Source: Vibrio sinaloensis (GTDB lineage Bacteria > Pseudomonadota > Gammaproteobacteria > Enterobacterales > Vibrionaceae). Taken from it: a DNA stretch of 64,000 nt. The notes below the pieces were generated by a model that was not told where the DNA came from, searched no databases, and saw only the letters and a list, made by a program, of their open reading frames with translations. The stretch spans positions 1-64,000 of the forward strand of contig NZ_JWLV01000005.1 in the NCBI RefSeq assembly GCF_000808535.1, read 5' to 3'. Positions 29,072 through 38,158 of this stretch are shown here, piece by piece; positions within the stretch are counted from its first letter, which is position 1; every line of letters starts with the position of its first letter. The position numbers and the translations under genes were made by a program.

Positions 29072-30624
29072 AAAAACGCGTTACCGCCGCGATTGTCACG
29101 CTTGGCGCATTCATTGGCTGGTGTGTGTTCCCCCTTCAAGTGAGTACACACACTGCCCCTGACGAAATCAAACCTCGCCGCCAAGTGTTAACCCTAACGC
29201 CCACTCCTTCGGCCACGGCAACAGACCAAGTGAAAGGACCACGCGCCGTTGAAGTGGTTAAGCAGCCTAGCCCTAGCGCGGCATCGGAAAGTACGCCACC
29301 GGACAAACCAGCGAAAGCGCCACAGGCAGAGCGTCAAGACGAGCAATTGCCACTCGAGGAGTCCGTCGAGCCAACCACTAGCACTCTGATTACTCGCGAC
29401 ACGCAAGTTCACATGGCAAGCCGTGAAAACTCGCCCCCATTTATCGTCGAAGAGGAGTACCAACGGCTTCTCACTCTTATCAATCAATGGCCGCTTACTG
29501 TGGGGGAGCCTGCCCAGCTGAAGCTCAATATCAGTAACTTGTTTGATGACCCAGACAACGATCTGCTTGCCACTCGCATCTCCTTGAACCTCGCGGGGAT
29601 GAATCTGAGCGGAGGTCCGATACTCACCATCAGTGGCACCCCTTCCTCTACGTCCAATCCATCACTGACAATCTCCGCCCGAGAGAGTGCTCAGTTTGAA
29701 GAGAACTGGATAAGCGCACGGTTTGCCCTGCCACTGCATGATCGTTTGGCCCATGCTCAACATCCGCTAGAAGGCGATATCCTCTATCGACTTGAAACGA
29801 CCCATGAGTTGAATGGGCAATTTACCCTCTACGAAGTGGTTTACTGCCAAGCGTTTCAGTTCACTCAGCAAGAGGTCTACTTTGCGGCATCAACCAATAA
29901 AACGTCATGCCCGACAGAGTCTCAGCTACAGAAAATTGGCAGTTATTACCTCGACGGAGACAAGCTCATCATGGCTAGCCAACTTTCCAGTCTTGATGCG
30001 GACCAAATATGGACACTCAAACATCAGTACTCATCCAACGTATCACCAGAGGTAAGCAACTATTTGGTGGCCGTTGACAATGGTCGCCAATTTGAAAGCT
30101 ACACAATGCAAAAATCACGCGCAGAAATGGAAAGAAGGATCACAGCGGTAACGGGGCAAAAGCAGTTTCAATTGACCAAATTTGACTACCTACTGCCACT
30201 TCCGGATGACCAATACCTGCCCATTGAGGTGGGTAATTATCTTTATGATTACGGCCATCAGGTGGTGGGGCCAAACAGTGAAACCGTCGACTCGGATCTG
30301 AATCTCGTCGCACCACAGCACAACCTAAGCTGCGCTCAAATTGCTAAGTGGTATCAAATGGATGTGGTGGGTGGTCTAGGTGAGTATGGTATCGACATCA
30401 TTTCATCGTCTGACCGCACCATTCCAGACCACAATGTGGAGTGCGTTGAGTTTCAAAGTAATAGTGTGACAGGCCGAATCTCTATCGCCTTTGATGGCGC
30501 TTACACGCCGTACGACAAGTTCGCGGAAGGGGAAATATACAGCTATATTCTCAGGCCTTATCCGCAGTACGCTGAACGGTTAGAAGAACTTAAAATCAAT
30601 ATGATTTATCGTTCAACCCCTTAG
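29068..30624 (+). CDS. Membrane-anchored or exported protein of the kinase/sigma cluster
   Basis: 518 residues from the ATG at 29068, which overlaps the sigma stop as ATGA. An N-terminal hydrophobic segment (about 6-23) acts as signal or anchor. Then a Pro/Thr/Ser/Glu-rich linker (30-115), a cadherin- or Ig-like fold (TVGEPAQLKLNISNLFDDPD, LTISGTPSS), and a C-terminal module starting HPLEGDILYRLET with paired cysteines (VVYCQAF, KTSCPTE). The same module occurs in the lipoprotein encoded at 30816. The function is unknown. Confidence 0.8.
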   Translation: MKKRVTAAIVTLGAFIGWCVFPLQVSTHTAPDEIKPRRQVLTLTPTPSATATDQVKGPRAVEVVKQPSPSAASESTPPDKPAKAPQAERQDEQLPLEESVEPTTSTLITRDTQVHMASRENSPPFIVEEEYQRLLTLINQWPLTVGEPAQLKLNISNLFDDPDNDLLATRISLNLAGMNLSGGPILTISGTPSSTSNPSLTISARESAQFEENWISARFALPLHDRLAHAQHPLEGDILYRLETTHELNGQFTLYEVVYCQAFQFTQQEVYFAASTNKTSCPTESQLQKIGSYYLDGDKLIMASQLSSLDADQIWTLKHQYSSNVSPEVSNYLVAVDNGRQFESYTMQKSRAEMERRITAVTGQKQFQLTKFDYLLPLPDDQYLPIEVGNYLYDYGHQVVGPNSETVDSDLNLVAPQHNLSCAQIAKWYQMDVVGGLGEYGIDIISSSDRTIPDHNVECVEFQSNSVTGRISIAFDGAYTPYDKFAEGEIYSYILRPYPQYAERLEELKINMIYRSTP

Positions 30625-30735
30625 CTCCCCTTCTGCCAAAAATTGAGTAAATAAACCTAAATTAAATTACGGTTTTTGCTCTGCTTTTCGTGTCTTGAGT
30701 TTATTAAGTAGAGATTATAAAAAGTGACTAATTTA

Positions 30736-30775
30736 TCAGCGAACTAAACTTTTGGCTTAGAACTTGGTTCGCTGA
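30736..30775 (+). promoter_or_regulatory. Inverted repeat upstream of the large lipoprotein gene
   Basis: Nine-base inverted repeat TCAGCGAAC / GTTCGCTGA with a 22-base spacer within the 190-base gap that precedes the lipoprotein gene. It could be an operator or an mRNA hairpin in the 5' leader. The promoter itself is not clear; an ECF-type promoter would be expected if the sigma factor controls this gene. Confidence 0.4.
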
Positions 30776-30815
30776 GTACAAACAAGCAGCTTAACCAAGC
30801 AAGGAACAATTCAGA

Positions 30816-33125
30816 ATGAAAAAGATCAGTTTACTGGCAACATCAGTGGCAATCGCACTTACCGGCTGTGGCGGCGGTTCGGGTGGCAGTGGCGATGATA
30901 ACGTTGCACGTCAAGGCGTGGTACTTACAGGCTTTGATGGTTACTTTAAAAATGCCGTGGTGTTTATCGATAACAACCAAAATGGCAGCTGGGAGCCAAG
31001 CACCGATAGCTTCTTGGGTCTGACAAACAGCAAAGGCCAGTTGGATGTTGGCGAGACCAAGCCTGAAGGCACGTTGGCGATTCAAACCCTGACACCGGGT
31101 GGCACAGCGCAAGGTAAACTGATCGCGATTGACTCAGAGAAGTACGCTGGCATTTACACGGTTGATATGGACCTACCAGGCCAACCAATGGAGCATGAAC
31201 TGGTGTTCCGCGCGCCAAATTCCTCAAACGTGATCTCTCCTATCACCGATCTTGTCGCCATTGAGGTAAGCAAGGGCAAAACCATCGAACAGGCGGAAGC
31301 CGCGGTTGCCCAAGCACTTACAGGTGACGCATCGGGTGACATCGACCTCTACTCAGACTACGTGGAAGGGGCGAAAGCTGACTCAAAGCTGCACAAAACT
31401 GCGCAAATTCTAACTGAAACAAAAGCCGCAAACCCAAGCACCTACCACGATGCTGCCACAGCAATTGCTAAAGAAGCGGACAAAGCCGTTGAAGCCATCG
31501 CACAGAGCAAACCTGAACTGCTTGATGAAGACAGCTTCAAGCCCGTTGTCCCAGTCGATACTGACGGCAACGTCACGGAAATTCCATCAGGTGAGATTGA
31601 AAACCCAAGCTATAAAACCACCGTCAACGACGATGTCTACGACGCTGTGCAAGAAGCACTAGATGATGTCGAACTCGAATTAGGCATGCAAGGTGCGAGC
31701 AACTATCTTGTTCAATTGGACCTGAAAGGGTTATTTGAAGATAAAGACGTTGAAGAGATCGATCTTGGCTTAATTAAGGTTGATGGCTCCGCACTTACGG
31801 GCAGCAATATCAAAGCGGTATATGACTACGACAACAACAAACTCAACATTGGTGTTAGCCCAAGTGACAAGATTACCAAGGCGGGTGAATTTGAAATCAT
31901 CGTGACGATCGGTAACTCAGACGATACCAATGACACAGCTGCTTACTTCACGTTAGAAGTGGATGAAGGCGATGTCACAAAACCTACCTACTCAGACGAC
32001 GCTCTAGCAGGCCTTCAGGACGGTGTTGACCTTTGGGAACTGATCGAAGGTAAAGATCTGGGTGAAGGTTACACCGTTGACTTCACCAACCTATTTATTG
32101 GCGACAATCTAACCTTAACCTTCTCTTCAAACGCGACAACTAACGGCCTTATCTTCGACAACATGGACGCTGGGAAGATTGGCGTTCAAGGTAAACCTGT
32201 TCGCTCTGCAGAAGACGATGACACCGACTACACCATCAAACTGACTGCAACAGACGAGCTTGGCTTGTCGACCACTGTGAAACTCGAGCTACCGGACGTT
32301 CAGCAAGCAGCAACACCACCTCCAAGTCCATTACATCCATTGGAAGGTAAAACGTTGTACTTTATCGAAACACCAGAAGGCGACGATGAGGTTCAGCTAA
32401 ATTACTGTGAAACCTTCTATTTGGAAAACGGTAAAGTCTACTTCGGCAGTGAGTCTTATACTGGCGATGTCACCAAGAGCTGTGCACCTGTGGCGGAAAG
32501 CGCAAGCGCAACCTACACCATTGAAGGGGACGTGATCACCATTGTCGAAGACCATTATGATCCGATGACGCTAGAGATTGCGCATACTTCAGCATTGGGT
32601 GACAACACGCGCTACATTGTAAACAGTGTCGAGCTAGACACTGGTGATGATGACTACTACTCCGCATTTGAAGCGCTGACGAACAAAGCGGATGCAGAAG
32701 GTCGACTAAGTACTCTCTCGACAGGTTCATGGGAAAATACTGCTCAATTAACCACACTCTTCATTAATGGAGATTACGTCGAGCTGTACATCACCCCCCA
32801 AATGCGTAACGAAGAAGATGGCGGAAATGACGGGATTGCTGATGCCGATCTATTCATTGATAACCCAAATGGTGATATCACTTGTTCAGATATGCAAAAC
32901 TCGTTTGATGGCGGCTTCTTTGGTGATCAACGCGCAAGCTTTAATGAAGGCTTCAATTGCTGGACACAAACTGAAGACGGTAAGGAATACGTAAGCTTAG
33001 ACTTTGACTACAGCAATGAGTTTAGCAACCCAAGTACTTATCGTATCCACCTAATGGGCCTTACTGATCAAGTACCTTCCTTCAATATGAACATTCAGTA
33101 TGTCGGTGATAGTGCTTACGACTAA
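30816..33125 (+). CDS. Large acidic surface lipoprotein with cadherin-like repeats
   Basis: 769 residues. Lipobox LTGCGGG (Cys18) follows a short signal peptide, then a Gly/Ser linker. A calcium-loop-like stretch VFIDNNQNGSWEPS is near residue 50, one or two cadherin/Ig-like domains lie at about 290-500 (GLFEDKDVEEIDLG, YTIKLTATDELGLS), and a C-terminal module HPLEGKTLYFIETPEGDD with cysteines (LNYCETFYL, KSCAPV) matches the module of the preceding gene's product. It has its own leader and terminator, and is a plausible target of the adjacent sigma factor. The function is unknown. Confidence 0.82.
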   Translation: MKKISLLATSVAIALTGCGGGSGGSGDDNVARQGVVLTGFDGYFKNAVVFIDNNQNGSWEPSTDSFLGLTNSKGQLDVGETKPEGTLAIQTLTPGGTAQGKLIAIDSEKYAGIYTVDMDLPGQPMEHELVFRAPNSSNVISPITDLVAIEVSKGKTIEQAEAAVAQALTGDASGDIDLYSDYVEGAKADSKLHKTAQILTETKAANPSTYHDAATAIAKEADKAVEAIAQSKPELLDEDSFKPVVPVDTDGNVTEIPSGEIENPSYKTTVNDDVYDAVQEALDDVELELGMQGASNYLVQLDLKGLFEDKDVEEIDLGLIKVDGSALTGSNIKAVYDYDNNKLNIGVSPSDKITKAGEFEIIVTIGNSDDTNDTAAYFTLEVDEGDVTKPTYSDDALAGLQDGVDLWELIEGKDLGEGYTVDFTNLFIGDNLTLTFSSNATTNGLIFDNMDAGKIGVQGKPVRSAEDDDTDYTIKLTATDELGLSTTVKLELPDVQQAATPPPSPLHPLEGKTLYFIETPEGDDEVQLNYCETFYLENGKVYFGSESYTGDVTKSCAPVAESASATYTIEGDVITIVEDHYDPMTLEIAHTSALGDNTRYIVNSVELDTGDDDYYSAFEALTNKADAEGRLSTLSTGSWENTAQLTTLFINGDYVELYITPQMRNEEDGGNDGIADADLFIDNPNGDITCSDMQNSFDGGFFGDQRASFNEGFNCWTQTEDGKEYVSLDFDYSNEFSNPSTYRIHLMGLTDQVPSFNMNIQYVGDSAYD

Positions 33126-33151
33126 ATCAAGCGCCTATCAATACTCACTAT

Positions 33152-33176
33152 AAGCCCCGCGACTGCGGGGCTTTTT
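33152..33176 (+). terminator. Intrinsic terminator after the lipoprotein gene
   Basis: AAGCCCCGC / GCGGGGCTT stem with a GACT loop and a TTT tail, about 25 bases after the stop codon. Confidence 0.9.
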
Positions 33177-33250
33177 CGCTCTCACATACATTTGAACTTC
33201 TGCCGCCAGCCTTCGTAACAAACACTAGCATTCACACAAAGGAGCTTGTT

Positions 33251-33502
33251 ATGAATTTGCTTATCGAGTCATTTGAAGGCGGTATTTACTTAGCTTACCG
33301 AGTTGAGAACCAGCAAAAACACCTAATCAGAGACGAAAAACAGCACCCTCTCAAGTTTCTCAGCTTGGAACAAGTCAGGCACCACTTTCGGGACGACTCA
33401 TTTTCATCTGCCACTCTAATTCACAACAACGCCTACGATGAAATGTGCGGTGAAGATGATGGTAACTCTCCCCCACTCGAGATTGATTTATGCTGGCACT
33501 AA
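33251..33502 (+). CDS. Small protein of unknown function
   Basis: 83 residues, cytoplasmic, acidic C-terminus (EMCGEDDGNSPPLEIDLCWH). AAAGGAG stands seven bases before the ATG, so translation is well supported. The N-terminus MNLLIESFEGGIYLAY resembles small Vibrio proteins I have seen annotated only as hypothetical. A terminator follows immediately. No function is assigned. Confidence 0.75.
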   Translation: MNLLIESFEGGIYLAYRVENQQKHLIRDEKQHPLKFLSLEQVRHHFRDDSFSSATLIHNNAYDEMCGEDDGNSPPLEIDLCWH

Positions 33503-33510
33503 ATGTTTGA

Positions 33511-33536
33511 GGCCACCCCAGTTAAGGTGGCCTTTC
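33511..33536 (+). terminator. Intrinsic terminator of the 83-residue protein gene
   Basis: GGCCACC / GGTGGCC stem with an eight-base loop and a TTTCTTTA tail. It abuts the convergent nqrB-like stop codon and may serve both strands. Confidence 0.75.
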
Positions 33537-33537
33537 T

Positions 33538-34788
33538 TTATGCTTGGCGTTTGATCGCCCGATTGCGTCGCCGCTTTATGTTGCCTTCTTTGACTAAATG
33601 GTCAAACAGCGGAGCAAACAAGTTGGCGAACAGTATCGCGAGCATGATCCCCTCTGGGTAGGCAGGGTTAAGCACACGAATACCAATCGTCATTACACCA
33701 ATCAACAAGCCATACGCCCACTTACCTTTATTTGTAAACGCAGCCGAGACAGGGTCGGTGGCCATGAAAAAGGCGCCAAATGCTAAGCCGCCTAACACCA
33801 GATGCCAATAGAACGGCATTGAGAACATCGGGTTCGTGTCTGAACCAATAAGATTCAAAAGCGTCGATGTGAGTAGCGCACCCAAAAACACACCAGCGAC
33901 AATCCGCCATGACGCAATACGCATTGCGATCAACGCTAAGCCACTCAAGGCAATCAGCAAGGTTGAGACTTCACCCATCGAGCCCGGCATGTTGCCAATA
34001 AACGCGTCGGTCCAAGATATCGCATCACCACTGATGTTATTGATTAAGCCGTCTCCACCTGCCTCATACCACTGGCTGAGCGGCGTAGCGCCCGTGTACC
34101 CATCCGCGGCAACCCACACCGCACCACCAGACATGTTTGCTGGGTATGCAAAATAGAGAAAAGCACGACCAGCCAGCGCAGGGTTAAGGAAATTTCGCCC
34201 CGTTCCGCCAAATATTTCTTTCGCCACCACAATACCAAAAGTGATCCCAAGCGCTGCTTGCCAGAGCGGAATGGTCGGTGGCAAGGTTAATGAAAACAGG
34301 ACCGAGCTAACAAAAAAACCTTCATTAATTTCGTGTTTGCGAACAACAGCAAACAGTACTTCCCAAAATGCACCAACAATAAACACCGTCATATAGACGG
34401 GTAAGAAATAGCTGGCGCCCAGCCACATTTGCGTCGACCAATGGCTGTCGACCATGGCTTGTGGAGAGCCAAATACCCAGCTCAACCGCCAACTTTGCTC
34501 GATTAAGGCAACAAGCTCCGATTGTGAATAGGTGGCAAGTAAGGCACTAACAGCCTGATGACCAGTGTTGTACATCCCCCAAAACATGACAGGAAAGGTC
34601 GCCAACCACACCATGATCATAATGCGTTTTAGATCGATACTATCTCGGACATGGGTTTGACCTTTATTCACCGTCCCAGGCGTATAAAAAATGGTCGCGG
34701 CGGCCTCATACAAAGGATAGAAACGCTGAAACTTTCCCCCAGCTTCAAAATGCGGCTCCCACCGCTCTAAACGGTCTTTAAGACTCAT
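33538..34788 (-). CDS. Orphan NqrB paralogue (Na+-translocating NADH:quinone reductase subunit B family)
   Basis: 416 residues from the ATG at 34788 (AGAGG upstream), collinear with V. cholerae NqrB (415). Hallmarks: [12 protein letters not shown] and [18 protein letters not shown] near the N-terminus, [19 protein letters not shown] mid-protein, and DGYTGATPL, where the last Thr of GAT is the covalent FMN site. About ten membrane segments. No nqrA, C, D, E, F or apbE lies nearby, so this is a stand-alone paralogue whose partner complex is unknown. The retained flavin site argues for function and against decay. Confidence 0.85.
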   Translation of the reverse strand: MSLKDRLERWEPHFEAGGKFQRFYPLYEAAATIFYTPGTVNKGQTHVRDSIDLKRIMIMVWLATFPVMFWGMYNTGHQAVSALLATYSQSELVALIEQSWRLSWVFGSPQAMVDSHWSTQMWLGASYFLPVYMTVFIVGAFWEVLFAVVRKHEINEGFFVSSVLFSLTLPPTIPLWQAALGITFGIVVAKEIFGGTGRNFLNPALAGRAFLYFAYPANMSGGAVWVAADGYTGATPLSQWYEAGGDGLINNISGDAISWTDAFIGNMPGSMGEVSTLLIALSGLALIAMRIASWRIVAGVFLGALLTSTLLNLIGSDTNPMFSMPFYWHLVLGGLAFGAFFMATDPVSAAFTNKGKWAYGLLIGVMTIGIRVLNPAYPEGIMLAILFANLFAPLFDHLVKEGNIKRRRNRAIKRQA

Positions 34789-34899
34789 CACAACTACCTC
34801 TCTTTACTTGAGCTGTAGCTTCTTACGTTGTTCGAAACCAATTGGCACAAGTTGAGTGGTAATTTCGTGTATTTTTTAAGCAGAAGAAAAGAAGAGAAC

Positions 34900-34921
34900 A
34901 GCTCCGTCACTAAACGGAGCT
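34900..34921 (-). terminator. Probable terminator after the SPOR-like protein gene
   Basis: AGCTCCGT / ACGGAGCT stem with a short loop followed on the minus strand by TGTTCTCTTCTTTTC, a pyrimidine-rich but imperfect T tract. Confidence 0.65.
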
Positions 34922-34937
34922 AGGATAAGGTTAGAGG

Positions 34938-35891
34938 TTACTTCACGCACATCACATTAAGCAGTGAGCTGCCTTTCAGTTGGTTGACCTTGCCGCTGTA
35001 GAATAAACCTGTTTTCTGAGCGCCCCAATAAGGTAAGTGCATTGGCCATTTGTCTTTCGCCATCACACCAGAATCAAGCAATGCTTGCCACTCATCCGCA
35101 CTCGCTAAACGCATCCCCTGTCGGTAACAGGTTTTGTACGCTCTTTCGTAACTCATACGATTCCAAGGCAAATCGTGTTCCATGTAGAACTGGTCATCGC
35201 TGAACATGAGGTAAGGAACTTGATACTCAACCCCATTAATCGTTGTCGCTAAGCGAACCGAAACCTCAGTCTCTAGTTTTTTCTTTGGTGAGGACTTTGC
35301 CATATCGACACTCGGAGCGACCACGGCAGGTAACACGGTTGCGGCGCGAGCAACTTCTGGTTTTGGTTTAGGCGTGGCGACTGGTGCCGGCTTACTCGGG
35401 GCTTTTTGGGGATTAGATTTAGACTCAGATTTGAGAGGTTTCGCAGGTGCGCCCCTGACAATTTCACGGATAAACGCTTCTTTGTATCCTGGCTCCTTTT
35501 GGACTTGCTTAAGCTCCGAGCTGGCCACTGAAAACTGCTTATAAGGGCCAAGTAGGCAACGATAAGTCTTACCTTCTGGTTTCAGCCAGACGTCTTTTGA
35601 GATGTGTTTGTAGAGGTTTTTGGCTTTATCAAGCGAGAGTGGCTTACTGTAAACGCCACATTGGATCCAAAACTGGGACGATTGACCTTTAGGTTTCTGC
35701 TTTCCCCAAAGCCCTTTGCCGATTGGGCAAGCTTGATCCAACTGAGGCAACTCGGTCGCTGATTCCTGAATGGCATCACAGAGAAATTCTTGCGCATACA
35801 CAGACGAAGAAAACACCGGCACCGTTAACAGTGCAAAGCTCAACAGTTTCACAAAAGGTCGTTTTGGCTTTACTGCCATCCTCATATCCAT
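34938..35891 (-). CDS. Exported SPOR-like protein of unknown function
   Basis: 317 residues with a basic N-terminus and a signal peptide (LLSFALLTVPVFSSSVYAQ). Residues about 70-145 (FWIQCGVYSKPLSLDKAKNL, RCLLGPYKQFSVASSEL) have the pattern of a SPOR peptidoglycan-binding domain. A Lys/Pro/Ala-rich linker (about 150-195) leads to a C-terminal domain of about 105 residues with two cysteines (KTCYRQGMRLASADEWQALL, NVMCVK) that recalls the C-type-lectin/formylglycine-like fold at its end. Probably periplasmic and cell-wall associated. Not recognised as a named protein. Confidence 0.72.
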   Translation of the reverse strand: MDMRMAVKPKRPFVKLLSFALLTVPVFSSSVYAQEFLCDAIQESATELPQLDQACPIGKGLWGKQKPKGQSSQFWIQCGVYSKPLSLDKAKNLYKHISKDVWLKPEGKTYRCLLGPYKQFSVASSELKQVQKEPGYKEAFIREIVRGAPAKPLKSESKSNPQKAPSKPAPVATPKPKPEVARAATVLPAVVAPSVDMAKSSPKKKLETEVSVRLATTINGVEYQVPYLMFSDDQFYMEHDLPWNRMSYERAYKTCYRQGMRLASADEWQALLDSGVMAKDKWPMHLPYWGAQKTGLFYSGKVNQLKGSSLLNVMCVK

Positions 35892-35979
35892 ACTCTACAT
35901 TCCAACCTTCTAATTCTGATCCAAGCCTTTGGATAGTGTGACATTATTGACGACTCATCGCTGAGACTAAAAATAATGC

Positions 35980-36010
35980 AAAAAAAGAGCCGTAACACGT
36001 TACGACTCTT
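35980..36010 (-). terminator. Intrinsic terminator of the peptide ABC operon
   Basis: AAGAGNCGTAA / TTACGNCTCTT stem with T6 following on the minus strand, about 40 bases past the last permease stop codon. Confidence 0.8.
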
Positions 36011-36049
36011 AGTTTAGTGAGGTTTTTATATGAAAATCTAAGGGTTAGA

Positions 36050-36988
36050 TCAACCTTTGTAGATTTTCGGGTTAAATACATCACGTAGCCAGTCACCCAG
36101 AAGGTTAATCACCAACACTAGCGTCACCAACACAATGCCAGGAAACGCCGTGATCCACCAAGCACCAGAGAAGATGTAGTTAAAACCAATACTGATTAAT
36201 GCACCCAACGAAGGCTGATCTACCGGCAGACCCAAACCTAGGAAAGAGAGTGCCGCTTCTGACATGATCGCGTTAGCAACCTGTACCGTTGAGATAACCA
36301 AGATCGGTGACAGACAGTTTGGTAGGATATGGCGGAACATAATACGCGGCGCTTTAAAGCCCATGACGCGCGCTGCTTCGACATACTCTTTCTTCTTCTC
36401 TGCCAACACGGAAGCGCGTATGGTACGGGCGTATTGCGGCCACTCAGCGACACCGATAATCACCACCAGCATCACTACCGCGTATTGGCTGTAAAAGTCA
36501 CTACCAAAGCTGGCTTTAAAGATGGCTGATACGATAATCGCCACCATCATGGTCGAAAACGACAACTGAACATCGGCAAAACGCATCAAGAAGCTATCAA
36601 TACGACCGCCAAAGTAACCCGCTGATAAGCCGATAACGATACCTAGAATCAGTTGAAGACCAACGGCAAGAAAACCGATCGTCAACGACAGGCGAGAGCC
36701 ATACAGAATCGTCGAAAAAATGTCGCGTCCTTGTTCGTCAGTACCCAGCAGGAAGCGTTCATCGCCATCTTCCATCCAAGAAGGAGGAAGCTCCGAGTCC
36801 ATGATGTCAATCGACGACAAATCATAAGGGTCGGTTGGAGAGATAACCGGCGCAGCCAAGGCCATCACCAAGAACATCATAAACACGGTAAAGCTCGCCA
36901 TAGCGACTTTATCGCGCTTAAAGTAGTACAAGAAATCCGATTGCTTGAATCGCTCCCAGCGAGAAGGAGCTGCAGCTAATTGAGTCAT
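36050..36988 (-). CDS. Peptide ABC transporter permease (DppC/OppC type)
   Basis: 312 residues, six membrane segments with an extended cytoplasmic N-terminus typical of the OppC subfamily. FLLGTDEQGRDIFSTILYGS is the family signature; the EAA loop that contacts the ATPase is EAARVMGFKAPRIMFRHILP. It begins two bases after the DppB-type gene and is the last gene of the ATPase-SBP-permease-permease operon. Confidence 0.92.
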   Translation of the reverse strand: MTQLAAAPSRWERFKQSDFLYYFKRDKVAMASFTVFMMFLVMALAAPVISPTDPYDLSSIDIMDSELPPSWMEDGDERFLLGTDEQGRDIFSTILYGSRLSLTIGFLAVGLQLILGIVIGLSAGYFGGRIDSFLMRFADVQLSFSTMMVAIIVSAIFKASFGSDFYSQYAVVMLVVIIGVAEWPQYARTIRASVLAEKKKEYVEAARVMGFKAPRIMFRHILPNCLSPILVISTVQVANAIMSEAALSFLGLGLPVDQPSLGALISIGFNYIFSGAWWITAFPGIVLVTLVLVINLLGDWLRDVFNPKIYKG

Positions 36989-36990
36989 GA

Positions 36991-37968
36991 TTACGCTCCT
37001 TTACCAGTTAGATTAACCGTCGGGTTGATGATGCCGTACAACAAGTCAACTATGGTGTTGGTCACCACGAAAATTAGCCCAACAAAAATGACGTATGCCG
37101 TGATAAGCGGAGTATCAACACGGTTGATTGCTTCTAGGAAAAGGAAGCCAGTTCCAGGCCACTGGAAAACGGTTTCAGTCAAAATGGTGTAAGCCACCAT
37201 GGTACCGATTTGCACGCCACCCACCGTCAACACTGGCAGCATGGTATTTTTCAAAGCGTGTTGGTAATAGATCTTGTTCAGTGCCAGTCCTTTCGCCTTA
37301 CCAAACTTGATGTACTCAGAGCTGAGCACTTCCAGCATTTCTGAACGGACCAAGCGAATAAACAGTGGCAACATGATGGACGCCAGTGCGATACATGGCA
37401 GAACAAGGTGTGCTAATCCATCTAATGTAAAGTAGCCGGACTCCCAACCGAGCACATTCGCGGTCTCGCCACGTCCATAAGACGGCAGCCAGCCAAGCTC
37501 AATCGAAAAGACATACATCAGCATGATCGCGGTTAAGAACACCGGGATAGAGATACCGATACTGCTGCCCGCCATCACGATTTTGGTGAAGATACTTTTT
37601 GGATGGATGGCCGAGTAGACGCCAAGTGGAATCGAACAGACTATGATGATCAGTGTCGCGCCAAAGACTAACTCGAGTGTCGCAACCAATTTATCAAGAA
37701 TCACTTCAACCGCTGGGCGTTTGAAGAAGTACGATGTGCCTAAGTCACCTTGTAGGGCATTGCCGACAAAGCGAGTGTATTTTGTAATGAAGGGATCATT
37801 CAGACCGAGTTCGTCACGCAGAGCTTGGCGCTCTGACTCTGAAACCGATTGACCAACAAGCTCACGCAGCGGGTCTCCGAGGTTATCCTGAATGGCAAAC
37901 GCCACTAAACTGATCACAAACATCACTATCAGTGCCTGAAACAGGCGCTTGACCAGAAACGAAAACAT
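36991..37968 (-). CDS. Peptide ABC transporter permease (DppB/OppB type)
   Basis: 325 residues, six membrane segments. The N-terminal FSFLVKRLFQALIVMFVISL, the GDLGTSYFFKRPAVEVI segment, and the EAA loop EYIKFGKAKGLALNKIYYQHALKN identify the DppB family. It pairs with the adjacent DppC-type permease to form the channel. Confidence 0.92.
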   Translation of the reverse strand: MFSFLVKRLFQALIVMFVISLVAFAIQDNLGDPLRELVGQSVSESERQALRDELGLNDPFITKYTRFVGNALQGDLGTSYFFKRPAVEVILDKLVATLELVFGATLIIIVCSIPLGVYSAIHPKSIFTKIVMAGSSIGISIPVFLTAIMLMYVFSIELGWLPSYGRGETANVLGWESGYFTLDGLAHLVLPCIALASIMLPLFIRLVRSEMLEVLSSEYIKFGKAKGLALNKIYYQHALKNTMLPVLTVGGVQIGTMVAYTILTETVFQWPGTGFLFLEAINRVDTPLITAYVIFVGLIFVVTNTIVDLLYGIINPTVNLTGKGA

Positions 37969-38118
37969 TCCTTGCCCCTTTAACTTTCCATAGATTTCAG
38001 TCTGCGACTTTCTCTTTCACCGGTTGGTATTACCAAACTCGCCGCGAAATCGGTCGCAACTTTCAGTCTTAAAAATGGCACCTAACCCGACTGAAACAGA
38101 GCTAAGCACCAAAAAATG

Positions 38119-38143
38119 ACCAAGCACTCTGCGAGTACTTGGT
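38119..38143 (-). other. Intercistronic hairpin after the binding-protein gene
   Basis: ACCAAG-C-ACTC / GAGT-A-CTTGGT interrupted stem with a T-rich run following on the minus strand. Its place between binding protein and permeases suggests partial termination or 3' stabilisation, giving the usual excess of binding protein over membrane subunits. Confidence 0.6.
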
Positions 38144-38158
38144 CTAGTTCACTAGGGT

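Noticed and set aside
25718..33125. Kinase/sigma cluster as a recently acquired island
   Set aside because: No integrase, transposase, tRNA insertion or direct repeats flank it, and base composition looks like the neighbours by eye; I could not compute it.
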